From Stentor coeruleus (lineage: Eukaryota > Ciliophora > Heterotrichea > Heterotrichida > Stentoridae), in the NCBI GenBank assembly GCA_001970955.1, contig MPUH01000268.1, forward strand, positions 1 to 64,000: 64,000 nt of DNA, in the 5' to 3' direction. Shown here piece by piece: positions 55,729 to 64,000 of the stretch. How positions within the stretch are numbered: the stretch's first letter is position 1; each line of letters begins with the position of its first letter. Under the pieces are notes generated by a model, which saw only the letters and a program-made list of their open reading frames with translations, did not search any database and had not been told where the DNA came from. The position numbers were made by a program, and so were the translations under genes.

Positions 55729-56726
55729 TTTTTTTGAATCTTCCTACTAATGTGCTGCATAAATTCTTTTTCCCTGCACCTGCAAAAAATTTATGCTTGA
55801 GACGATATCCTGTTGCCGATTTGCATAGGGAATTATGGCTATAAAATAACAATAACACATTTTTACCTTTAAACTTTCCTTCTAGAAGTTTAATTATACT
55901 TACAGGAAATGCTTGTAAATAAAATATAATTTGTTCTGTATGCAAGCATAACATCAACACACTATTCAATTTTATTATTTTTATTAATCTTAACTCATTC
56001 AACAGACAAGAAAAAAATTCTTTAGGCTAATAAATGGGAAAAATTTTGGCAAGCTAAATATTGAGTTTTAGTTTTGGAGGAAATACCAGCAAGGATGATT
56101 AACGGTGGAAAAATTGCTTAATTTTTAAGATTGAAGTCCTATTTATAATCCATTTCTATTATACAGAATTTATCAAAGAACTAAATTCCAATCTTAAACT
56201 ACAGAATTGAACTTGCTAGCAAATTAACAAATCTCACTTCTTTCATGATTGTAGATTCACTCTTAAACATAAGCAGTTCAAGCGATTTATCTATTAAAGG
56301 GAATTTAATTGAGAGAAAAAATGAAACTATATTCTATCGTAAATTTCTGAGGTCGTCGATATGGCGAAAAAGTTTATTTTTCAAGGAAAAATGAAAGCTC
56401 TATTAATTTGAAATGCATGCAAACAATTTTTTATAAAAATTACTTTGAATAAAGCCATCAAAGTAAAGGGCAACCATAGGATTTTATTTTAGTTAACTGG
56501 TTGTGAACAAGAGGGGTTTAAGTAGAATAGTCCCTTAATGACTCTCAAAATTAAAACTTCTTAAATTAGTATAGTCCCTAAGGTAGCAAAATATAATTTA
56601 CTTTTGTTAATAGATTGCTTAGGGATGTCAGTTCGTTGAGGAAGTTAGGTGATTGTTTTTAAATTGCAATTAATCTTAGTGTTATATTATTAGTAAAGAT
56701 AGGAAATCAAAAATAATCTTAAGTAA
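55729..56726. other. Intergenic with uncertain ORF and an rRNA-like piece
   Basis: A 98-codon minus-strand frame ending at 55706 (start 56002) contains a plausible protein-like middle (KLLEGKFKGKNVLLLFYSHNSLCK) but no recognised family, and it runs into the duplicated segment; I do not call it a gene. The rest is AT-rich except for the rRNA-like stretch described separately. Confidence 0.4.
56560..56600 (+). other. Fragment resembling mitochondrial LSU rRNA (possible NUMT)
   Basis: The stretch AGTCCCTAAGGTAGCAAAAT at 56573-56592 nearly matches the universally conserved domain IV segment of bacterial and mitochondrial large-subunit rRNA (GTCCTAAGGTAGCGAAAT in E. coli). It has the organellar A after GTAGC and not the nuclear 28S form. 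Upstream TTAGTATAG also resembles the preceding ACTATAACG. Similarity fades downstream. It is probably a short, decayed mitochondrial insertion and not a functional RNA. Confidence 0.4.
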
Positions 56727-58643
56727 ATGGATCGTGATGCAACAAATGGCCCAGCTCCTCAGCATTCTCGGCATTATTTTTCAGACGATGGAGTAGAAAT
56801 TGATAGTGACTTCGACTCAGGCAACCTTGCTCGTGCAGAGCGTTCTGGTGCCAAAAGTTACCATCTCTGGATAGGTCCAGACTGTATAGGCACTCAAGCA
56901 GAAAACTCATGCAGATCCTGGTTTTATTTCAAAGTTACAGTAAAAACGCCCCAAACCTTGTATTTCCTTATCAAAAACATGAACCTTCAATTCAAAATTT
57001 TCAGGGAAGGCATGAAACCAGTATATAAAATTAACGATCGTTGGGAAAGAATCCCTGGCCCAGTTACGTTTAACTTAAACGATGACGATCCAAATTCAAT
57101 GGAACTTTCATTCAGCCTCTTCATTACTAAAGAAATGTACATAGCTTTTACGTATCCTTGGAGTCACGCAGAGCACAAAACCTTATTAAGTGATATAAAA
57201 GCAACTTGCATAAATAAAAGCATTTATTATCACGAAGAAAACCTCATATACACATTAGAAAAAAGGGAATGCGAGATTATCACCATTTCCGGCACATTAG
57301 GCATGCTAGAAGAACGCGAAAAGCCTATAGTAAATTTATTTCCCAATGGAGGAGAACGATCCAAGAGCTTTAACGGGAAAAAGTACGTGCTATTAACAGC
57401 AAGAGTGCATCCTGGAGAAACTCAAGGATCTTTCATGATTAATGGATTTTTAAAATTCATTGTTAGCGACGATCCCAGAGCAGTGTGCCTAAGAGATCAT
57501 TTTGTCTTCAAAATTGTCCCAATGCTTAACCCAGATGCTGTTATCCGTGGGCATTACCGCACAGATACAAAAGGAATTAATCTTAACCGTTTTTATACAA
57601 ATCCTTCTTTGGTTGAGCATCCAACAGTTTATGCAGTAAAAGAATTTTTTTTAGCTTTTAAGGATCAAATTCACTGTTATATAGACCTCCACGGTCATGC
57701 AACTAAGAAGGGGTGCTTCGTTTATGGGAATTACATGGAGTTTAATAAAGAAGTTGAATGCTACTTGTTTCCCAAACTGATAGCTCTAAATTGTATTAAT
57801 TTTGATTTCGAAGGGTCCAATTTCACTGAGAAGAATATGAGAGCTAAAGATAAAAGGGGTCTATCCAAAGAAGGTAGTGGCAGAGTAGCACTGTTTAAAT
57901 TCTCAGGACTTCCAAGATGCTACACTTTAGAATGTAATTTCAATACTGGCAAAGTACTTAATAATATACTGCCTTCTGGACTTCCTGAGCCTGAAGAGTG
58001 CGATAATTCTCATCCTATGTACAGCAAACAAATTGTTGAATATACAGTGGGCATCTATGAAGATGTAGGACGGGCTATTGCAATAGCTTTGCTTGATAGC
58101 ATTTATAAAAATCCATTTTCAAGAGTTTTGCAGACAGATCCTGAGCTAAAACAGCTCCGACTTGATGTAGCAGCTTTTATTGCCACACAAGCCCCTTTTA
58201 GATTTGATCCAGTTATTAAAAGAGCTGCAAAAAATAGGGATGATTTAGTTAAGTTTCTCCATGAAGGAGGGAAAAAGCCCCTTGAAAAAAATGATAAGCA
58301 AGAAAGATTTGAAAAAAAAATTAGTGTTGCGAAGACCAGCGAACTTGTTAGAGCCCCAAGAGCCTCAAAAACACTTCAGTCAGTATTAACTGAGTGCGAA
58401 ATGCGACCAGGCAAAAGAATTATTATATCTGATTCGCCAAAGAAAGAGGAAACTGCTGTAGTCCCAATAAAGAACTATATGTTCCCTACAGTGCAAAAGC
58501 CAGTTAGCCAGAAGAAAAGTTTTGTTCCTAAAAAGCAAAGCAAGCCACCAAGCAAAAGACATAAAATTAAAATTGATGGCCATGCTTTGGCAATAGAGAA
58601 AGAATCTAGTAATGTCGCTGTAATCGAAGTTATGGCTGAGTAA
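56727..58643 (+). CDS. AGBL5: Cytosolic carboxypeptidase CCP5/AGBL5 (tubulin deglutamylase)
   Basis: A 638-residue M14-family enzyme. An N-terminal CCP domain (SCRSWFYFKVTVKTPQTLYFLIKNMN) precedes the peptidase. Zinc ligands are H228 and E231 (HPGE) and H322 (DLHGH); substrate-binding GHYRTDTKGINLNR and the catalytic E402 in CYTLECNFNTGK follow. The segment PKLIALNCINFDFEGSNFTEKNM...GLSKEGSGRVALFK is specific to CCP5, which removes branch-point glutamates from tubulin side chains. Human CCP5 has a long insert that is absent here. The C-terminal about 130 residues are basic and disordered. It opposes glutamylation by TTLL enzymes on ciliary microtubules. Confidence 0.95.
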   Translation: MDRDATNGPAPQHSRHYFSDDGVEIDSDFDSGNLARAERSGAKSYHLWIGPDCIGTQAENSCRSWFYFKVTVKTPQTLYFLIKNMNLQFKIFREGMKPVYKINDRWERIPGPVTFNLNDDDPNSMELSFSLFITKEMYIAFTYPWSHAEHKTLLSDIKATCINKSIYYHEENLIYTLEKRECEIITISGTLGMLEEREKPIVNLFPNGGERSKSFNGKKYVLLTARVHPGETQGSFMINGFLKFIVSDDPRAVCLRDHFVFKIVPMLNPDAVIRGHYRTDTKGINLNRFYTNPSLVEHPTVYAVKEFFLAFKDQIHCYIDLHGHATKKGCFVYGNYMEFNKEVECYLFPKLIALNCINFDFEGSNFTEKNMRAKDKRGLSKEGSGRVALFKFSGLPRCYTLECNFNTGKVLNNILPSGLPEPEECDNSHPMYSKQIVEYTVGIYEDVGRAIAIALLDSIYKNPFSRVLQTDPELKQLRLDVAAFIATQAPFRFDPVIKRAAKNRDDLVKFLHEGGKKPLEKNDKQERFEKKISVAKTSELVRAPRASKTLQSVLTECEMRPGKRIIISDSPKKEETAVVPIKNYMFPTVQKPVSQKKSFVPKKQSKPPSKRHKIKIDGHALAIEKESSNVAVIEVMAE

Positions 58644-59050
58644 TTAGAATACATAGTTATATTAATTATTTCAAACTCTCTTTAATAGTTTTAATATAAG
58701 GTTTAAAACAAGAAATTATAAATATATAAAATTTTGGTTAAAATGATTTTTTGTTCAAACAATTTAATAATTTCGGAAATAATTATCTGATCGGTATATA
58801 TTTATTATATACCATAATATATTAGACATATCATTTTAATCTTAACTGAACTAATTATTTACTCAATTTTCAGAACTGTATAAAGTTTTATCAATATCTA
58901 ATATATACTCTGAATATGATCATTTATTATTATTCTACACTCAAAAATCTACAAGTTTTGAAACTCATAATCAGCAGGTTTATATATTTTCATTAAATTT
59001 ATTAACTTATATTAGCTTATGCTAAATCAAAACTAAATTGCCAAATAAAT
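58644..59050. other. AT-rich intergenic
   Basis: Spacer between two plus-strand genes holding the aspartate aminotransferase promoter. Nothing specific recognised. Confidence 0.5.
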
Positions 59051-60292
59051 ATGTTCCTCCATAGGATCATTCGCCATAACTCGCTTTGGAAATCAGTTCC
59101 TAAAGGCCCTCCTGACGCAATTCTTGGCATAAGTGAAGCATTTAAACGCGACAAAAACCCTCGCAAAGTGAATTTAGGTGTAGGAGCTTACCGTGATGAC
59201 AGTGGCAAGCCAGTGATCCTTCCAAGTGTGCAGAAAGCCAAATCTCTCATTATCAAAAGCTCAGATCATGAATATCTACCAATAGATGGTCTTGCGAAAT
59301 TTACTCAGCTAGCAACGTCTCTAGCTTATAGCAATGCTTCTCCTCTAAAAGACCACCGTGTGGCTAGCATCCAGTCAATCTCAGGCACTGGAGCTCTTCG
59401 TTTAGGCATGGCTTTTATTCAGCGTTTCTACCCTCATTCACGTCGAGTTTACATCCCAAATCCAACTTGGGGCAACCATAAAACTATCATCCAGCATGCA
59501 GGACTTGAATTCCAAGAGTACCCATACTATGACCCAGTGACCAAAGGTCTTAACATTGAGGCTTTCCTTAACGAAATTGATTCTGCACCAAAAAACTCTG
59601 TTTTCCTGCTCCATGCTTGTGCTCATAATCCAACTGGAGTTGACCCCTCTGAAGACCAATGGAAACAAATCCAAGATGTCATGGCTAGAAAGCAGCACCT
59701 CGCTGTTTTTGATATGGCTTATCAAGGATTTGCCTCTGGAGACGTTGATAAGGATGCTTACGCTGTTAGACTGTTTGCAAACGAAGAAAATCCAATTATT
59801 GTCATGCAGAGCTTTGCCAAGAACTTTGGCTTGTATGGAGAAAGAATTGGTAATCTTTCAGTGGTTTGTGACTCAAAGCAAGAGTCAGACAGAGTTCTGT
59901 CACAACTTAAAATATTGGCCAGGCCAATGTACTCAAACCCACCTATCTATGGAAGCAGAATTGTTAGTGAAGTTCTTGGGAATGAAGAATTGAAGAAGCA
60001 GTGGCTTGTTGATGTAAAAACTATGGCTGATAGAATTATTAGCATGAGAAATGCTTTGACTACATTACTGAAAGAAAAAGGATCACTGCATGATTGGAGT
60101 CATATTACTAAGCAAATTGGCATGTTTGCTTATACTGGTCTTCACCCTGAACATTGCCAAGAGCTTATGGATAAGCATCATATTTATTTGACTATGGATG
60201 GAAGAATCTCTGTTGCTGGGTTAAACCAACGCAATGTAGAGTATGTAGCTGATGCAATCGAAACTGTTACTCGGTTTAAATCTAAGCTTTAA
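59051..60292 (+). CDS. GOT2: Aspartate aminotransferase, mitochondrial
   Basis: A 413-residue class I aminotransferase. The N terminus MFLHRIIRHNSLWKSV is a mitochondrial presequence followed by PKGPPDAILGISEAFKRDKNP and KVNLGVGAYRDDSGKP, characteristic of GOT. The PLP lysine is K257 in SFAKNFGLYGERIG. Substrate-binding ACAHNPTGVDP and the downstream C-terminal GRISVAGLN are intact. It interconverts aspartate and 2-oxoglutarate with oxaloacetate and glutamate, part of the malate-aspartate shuttle. Its codon use is noticeably richer in C than its neighbours, as expected for a highly expressed gene. Confidence 0.96.
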   Translation: MFLHRIIRHNSLWKSVPKGPPDAILGISEAFKRDKNPRKVNLGVGAYRDDSGKPVILPSVQKAKSLIIKSSDHEYLPIDGLAKFTQLATSLAYSNASPLKDHRVASIQSISGTGALRLGMAFIQRFYPHSRRVYIPNPTWGNHKTIIQHAGLEFQEYPYYDPVTKGLNIEAFLNEIDSAPKNSVFLLHACAHNPTGVDPSEDQWKQIQDVMARKQHLAVFDMAYQGFASGDVDKDAYAVRLFANEENPIIVMQSFAKNFGLYGERIGNLSVVCDSKQESDRVLSQLKILARPMYSNPPIYGSRIVSEVLGNEELKKQWLVDVKTMADRIISMRNALTTLLKEKGSLHDWSHITKQIGMFAYTGLHPEHCQELMDKHHIYLTMDGRISVAGLNQRNVEYVADAIETVTRFKSKL

Positions 60293-60556
60293 GTAGATTT
60301 TCTAGTGATTTCAATGATTTAAATCATAAAATACTTCAAATCTGTTTTCTCATCAGTTAATAATACCACACTTTAATTATTAAAATAGCAATAATTAATA
60401 GAAAGATAAAGGTAAAATACTAGCCATTGGAAGGGTTTTGCATGGGCAATATAAACCTCAGTAGAATATATTCATAGTAACCTTTTAAATAAGTAAAGGC
60501 ATATAAAATTTTCTCTTTAATGATTGTTTTAAGATGATTTTGTTAGATACAGTAAA

Positions 60557-60717
60557 GTTTAAAGTAGGTGAGTGTTAAGGTGGCATGGTTTAAACCTTGT
60601 CAGATTGAGGTTCGTTTGTCCTACAATCTTTTCCTTTGGGTAGATTCGGTATGTTAAACCACTCGTTGTCGCTGGTTATGTGACTCTTTACTTAGCTGAG
60701 GAGGTCTTTACTGTTTC
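60557..60717 (-). repeat. Dispersed repeat with decayed coding sequence, copy B
   Basis: An inverted copy of 43048-43206. On the minus strand it encodes HITSDNEWFN followed, after a 2-bp indel relative to copy A, by a frame containing RFKPCHLN. Base differences between the copies often fall at third codon positions, which suggests that both descend from a protein gene under selection. Confidence 0.75.
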
Positions 60718-61039
60718 ATACAGTAATAAAAACATAAATAATAATATTATCTTAATTTAAATAGCTAATTTAATTAAAGTCAATATAGGCGTTATCACAA
60801 ATATAACTTAGCAGGGGATATTTATGTTAACGGTGAGTGAACTCTTAATTTTCAATTTATCAGCGATTCTTAATGTTTTCTCAAAGCTTTCTCAGTAATT
60901 CTTCTGGTCTTCTTGTTTTTGGATATACTCTAACGTTGCACCACTGAGAAGTTTTCTTCACTAAAAGATGTATCTGTCGAATTAATCAGTTGAAGCAAGT
61001 TTCTTCTTCTGATATTACAAGATAACTAAGGATTTCTAT

Positions 61040-61185
61040 CATTTAATAGTTTTGCTGTTGCTTGAAGATTTATCAGCAGCTAAGTTCACTCCTTCCTCTA
61101 TAGATTATTTTTCATTTAATAGTTTTGCTGTTGCTTGAAGATTTATCAGCAACTAAGTTCACTCCTTCCTCTATAGATTATTTTT
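61040..61185. repeat. Tandem 73-bp duplication
   Basis: Two consecutive copies of a 73-bp unit (61040-61112, 61113-61185) differing at one base. It is intergenic with no N between copies, so it may be real or may be an unmarked assembly duplication. Confidence 0.9.
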
Positions 61186-61259
61186 AGAAAATGGCTTTCA
61201 AGAATTCAAAAATAATTGTTATATAAACTGAAAATAATTTAATTAACAATTAATTTACG

Positions 61260-61937
61260 CTAATTGGCCATAACACTCTCCTTGAAATCTCTAATAATTT
61301 TTGGTAAATTGAAAATTGAGTTCAAAACAGGTCTCACATCATGAGTGTTAATTAACTTTTCTAGCAAAGTTCCAACTTTATGTAGTTCACAATCATTTGG
61401 ATCATCAAACCAACTTACTATAGGAATTCCATTATCTAAATGGTATGCAAATGCAGTTACTGAATTATCGACAATGATGATTTTACTTAAATCCCTCCCT
61501 AGTCGCGATAAATCCTTAACAAAGTGCCCTTCAATTTGAATACAGTCTTCTCTATAAAGTCTATATTTAAGAATTTTTCTTTGTGGATCAAATGCGTTAA
61601 TTACTTGCTCTGCGTATTCTTTGGATGATGCTGTATAGATAACTAATTCAAAAAATTTCAAAACTTTGTTGAGGAATTCCATCAGTCCAGGTCTGAACTT
61701 AACATACAAGGTTCGAGGGTTATTTTCACTTGATAAAACAACTGTTGCATCTGGATTAGATACTAGCTTTTCGCTTGAATGTACTAAAGTTTCGTCTAAG
61801 TCAAGTACTAAAGTCCTTTTATGACTACTTCTGGTTATAGCAGGAAGAACTCTTAGGTTATTTTTAAAATTCCCTTTACTGTTATTGCTTAGAGACGAGC
61901 ATTGGAATATAGTGTCGAAAACAAGATCCAGAGACAT
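61260..61937 (-). CDS. SCP/NIF-type Ser phosphatase (FCP1 homology domain)
   Basis: A 225-residue protein consisting almost entirely of one FCP1-homology (NIF) domain. The catalytic DxDxT motif is LVLDLDETLVHSS with D46 as nucleophile and D48 as acid/base. It continues with VKFRPGLMEFLNKVLKFFELVIYTASSKEYAEQVINAFDP, YRLYREDCIQIEGHFVKDLSRLGRDLSKIIIVDNSVTAF and IPIVSWFDDPNDCEL. This pattern is shared by CTDSP (RNA polymerase II CTD) and CTDNEP1/Dullard phosphatases. It lacks a membrane helix, favouring the soluble CTDSP-like type. The start fits the family. Confidence 0.92.
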   Translation of the reverse strand: MSLDLVFDTIFQCSSLSNNSKGNFKNNLRVLPAITRSSHKRTLVLDLDETLVHSSEKLVSNPDATVVLSSENNPRTLYVKFRPGLMEFLNKVLKFFELVIYTASSKEYAEQVINAFDPQRKILKYRLYREDCIQIEGHFVKDLSRLGRDLSKIIIVDNSVTAFAYHLDNGIPIVSWFDDPNDCELHKVGTLLEKLINTHDVRPVLNSIFNLPKIIRDFKESVMAN

Positions 61938-62962
61938 TTTATATATTCAATTGTAAATTAATGGCTAAATTTAATTAACTATAAAAGGGGATTTTTGAAA
62001 ATAAACTCATAATGGAGTGAGGATAAATAATAAAGATTAGATAGGCAAAAACAAAGGAAATTAAAGAGTACGAAATAATTATTTTAATAAGTTCATATTG
62101 CTGAAATTGTACTAATCTTTAAAAAATTTAAAGAAAGTATCTCAAAATGCTAAAGACCTCAGTAATAAAAAGGTAAAAAGTAGCAATAAGTTATTTGTAG
62201 CGAAGAAAATAAGAAAACTATGCTGGAATAAGTTTTACCTTTAATAGCAAATATAGCAAGTAGACTTGATAATTATAAAGATTGCTTTGTGTCTTCTAGT
62301 AATAAAATTTTAGCTGGAAAAGCAAAGCTTTATTAAAGAAATATGTAATTTATAATCAAAATTGAATATAAATTAGCATTATTTATATATATAATCCTAG
62401 AAGACACAATCTATAATTAACTCCTAAATATGTACTTCCTTATTTTAAAATTATTAGTCTTTGAAGATTAACAATTGAAATAGGATATGAATAATTTCTT
62501 AGAATCTGTATGCTATATTTCATTTTTTAATATTTCAGCTTATAATTTTGTTTTATCAGTCAAACTATTAATTCATTGTTTTCTTATATTTTATTTCATC
62601 ATAGGAAAAAATTATTATATAATAAAAAAAATATTGATAATAAAAGAATGTATTTATTGATATGTATTAAAAAAGCTTGTTGCAAACTTAGTAATAATGA
62701 AAACTTTTAGCTTGCGTCTTTGACTCAAAGTAAAAGTTCTTATGATTGAATCATTGATTAACTAATAATCCTTTTATTCTTCATTAATATACAAAGCCAT
62801 GAAAAATCGATAGTTCTTAAGCATGTCGTTTATTAAAATATGTACAGCATCATTAATATACAAAGCCATGAAAAATCGATAGTTCTTAAGGCAGAAATTT
62901 TGCATCTAAAAAAATTAAAATTTTTTACAGTACCGATATTACCCAATAATGGCTATAATAAT
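61938..62962. other. AT-rich intergenic upstream of MBF1
   Basis: Holds promoters for the divergent NIF phosphatase and MBF1 genes. It includes a 40-bp direct repeat described separately. Confidence 0.5.
62782..62890. repeat. 40-bp direct repeat in the MBF1 5' region
   Basis: Identical 40-bp copies at 62782-62821 and 62851-62890, offset 69 bp, just upstream of the MBF1 start. Each copy contains an ATG followed within a few codons by TAG, so a transcript starting upstream would carry repeated short upstream ORFs. May also be an assembly duplication. Confidence 0.8.
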
Positions 62963-63397
62963 ATGTTACCTCACCAAGATTGGAATAAGGTTCAATTCAC
63001 AGGTCCTGTGGGCAAAGCCAAGAAAGGTGAAAAAGCTGTTCAAGATGCTCACCGTAAAGGTGTAGAAGTAGAAACTGTAAGAAAGCATGGAGCAACAAAT
63101 GCAAATAGAGGACCTGCGGTTAACATGAGGAAACTGGCTGATGAGACTGATGTCATTCCTGTAGCTGAGCTTCCTCATGAATTCCGTATGGCCATGCAGA
63201 AAGCTAGAGTGGCTGCTAATTTAAGTCAAGCTGATCTAGCCAAAAGAATCAATGAGAAACAAAGTGTAGTTAATGATTACGAAAATGGAAGAGCAGTGCC
63301 GAACCCGCAAGTTATTGTTAAGATAGAAAGAGCTTTAAACTGTAGACTTCCTAGACCACCTAAGGAAAAGAAGCTTAAGCAAAATGAGGATATATAG
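62963..63397 (+). CDS. MBF1: Multiprotein bridging factor 1 (MBF1/EDF1)
   Basis: I choose ATG 62963, giving MLPHQDWNKVQFTGPVGK and 144 residues, as in other MBF1 proteins. The frame is open upstream to an ATG at 62840, but those residues do not resemble MBF1 and overlap the 40-bp repeat. The N terminus (DWNKVQFTG...ARRKGVEVET-like HRKGVEVETVRKHGA) and the C-terminal HTH domain (MQKARVAANLSQADLAKRINEKQSVVNDYENGRAVPNPQVIVKIERALNCRL) are standard. MBF1 is a transcription coactivator and a ribosome-collision sensor. Confidence 0.95.
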   Translation: MLPHQDWNKVQFTGPVGKAKKGEKAVQDAHRKGVEVETVRKHGATNANRGPAVNMRKLADETDVIPVAELPHEFRMAMQKARVAANLSQADLAKRINEKQSVVNDYENGRAVPNPQVIVKIERALNCRLPRPPKEKKLKQNEDI

Positions 63398-63922
63398 AGA
63401 TAAGGTAATCATTAAACTATAAGATGAAAATTTTTGCAGCAGATTTGCATATCTTATAAATACAAATATTCTGATTACTTAAACAAGTTCGAAAGGAATT
63501 AATCTTTAGATTACGAGAATACAAATTTGGAAATGGAGTAGGTAGAATGCAATACCATTAATGACTAAGGCTTTACTAATAAATTAACACAAAAATATTT
63601 TATCTTATAAAATTTTGATATATAAAGTTAAATATCTTGAATCATTTGATTGTCTTAATTTTTAGTTTGATAAACTAATATTAAATAATCTTTAATTATT
63701 GACAATTAAATGTGCAATCTTAATATTATATAAAAATTCAATACGCAGCTGCATTTCTTTAGATTTTTTCCCATTTTCTTTATACCAAAAATATTATTTC
63801 TGTTAACTACTTCTCAGTTAAATCTAAAAAGAATCATATATTTATCTCAATAAAAATTTGATATTATAGTTTTCATGCACCATCCTATTTTCCTATAATC
63901 TCCCTAACTAAAGTGCTTATAA
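63398..63922. other. AT-rich intergenic
   Basis: Spacer between two plus-strand genes; nothing recognised beyond an AT-rich promoter region for the gene starting at 63923. Confidence 0.5.
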
Positions 63923-64000
63923 ATGGTCGAAGTAGAAGTTCAGCATTCAATGGAAATCGATGATGACAGTGAAGATCTCTATAAGCGTATGAAACAACTT
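63923..64000 (+). CDS. 5' end of probable proteasome ATPase subunit Rpt3 (partial)
   Basis: The first 26 codons of a frame that runs off the window: MVEVEVQHSMEIDDDSEDLY...RMKQL. An acidic stretch leading into EDLYKRMKQL resembles the start of the Rpt3/PSMC4 coiled coil (EDLYSRYKKLQ in human). Only this short segment supports the call. Confidence 0.4.
   Translation, partial: MVEVEVQHSMEIDDDSEDLYKRMKQL

Larger units (their letters stand above)
60293..61259. other. Intergenic between convergent genes
   Basis: Contains copy B of the dispersed repeat and the 73-bp tandem duplication. The remaining sequence is AT-rich with nothing recognised. Confidence 0.5.

Noticed and set aside
55706-56002. 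98-codon minus-strand ORF with KGKNVLLLFYS segment
   Set aside because: A thioredoxin-like match was considered, but CxxC is missing and the frame enters duplicated non-coding DNA.
62284-62411. Inverted GTGTCTTCTAG / CTAGAAGACAC about 100 bp apart
   Set aside because: An 11-bp stem in AT-rich spacer, with no target duplication or coding content; too weak to call a mobile element.
62840-62962. Upstream extension of MBF1
   Set aside because: The extra 41 residues lack MBF1 similarity and begin beside a direct repeat; family length supports the start at 62963.

Overview
The window looks like heterotrich ciliate macronuclear DNA, most probably Stentor. Coding is dense, intergenic DNA is very AT-rich, and all three standard stop codons end genes while none is read through. 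Most tellingly, five genes only make sense after removing tiny introns: I count eleven, ten of 15 nt and one of 16 nt, all GT...AG. Tiny 15-16 nt introns together with the standard code are the known signature of Stentor. About 23 protein genes are supported, on both strands, most of them intronless.

Layout. 1-9 kb: a 2,098-residue P4-ATPase-like/guanylate cyclase fusion with a degenerate pump module, then a doubtful small ORF. 9.7-21 kb: a large TPR/IQ protein, a 97-residue protein with two PP1-docking motifs and a CaaX end, NAA50, a calcium-dependent protein kinase, a secreted protein, and an unknown gene with two introns divergent from it across only 12 bp. 21-31 kb: a secreted, extremely acidic ten-repeat protein with an NHL-like propeller, an NFRKB (INO80 complex) homologue, a zinc-finger protein and a second TPR/IQ protein. 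31-45 kb: WASHC4/SWIP, a decayed CPSF30 copy, a divergent long-chain acyl-CoA synthetase, a tubulin-tyrosine-ligase-like enzyme, a DUF229 membrane protein and importin-alpha. 45-55 kb: two tandem succinyl-CoA:3-ketoacid CoA-transferases (one with a novel N-terminal extension), a kinesin-13 with a SAP-like N terminus, and a tight same-strand run acylphosphatase - mucolipin-like channel - Derlin with gaps of 38 and 11 bp. 55-64 kb: CCP5-type carboxypeptidase, mitochondrial aspartate aminotransferase, an SCP/NIF phosphatase, MBF1, and the first 26 codons of a probable proteasome Rpt3 subunit.

Several genes belong to shared cell-biological themes: microtubule turnover and modification (kinesin-13, TTLL, CCP5), Ca2+/calmodulin and cyclic nucleotide signalling (CDPK, IQ proteins, cyclase, TRPML), endosomal actin (WASHC4) and mitochondrial ketone/amino-acid metabolism (two SCOT genes, aspartate aminotransferase). 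There is no sign that they form one pathway. I found no convincing tRNA, CRISPR array, integrated virus or intact transposon. Four single N bases are each flanked by a near-perfect direct duplication of 64-159 bp. These look like unmerged contig ends, and two of them break real genes.
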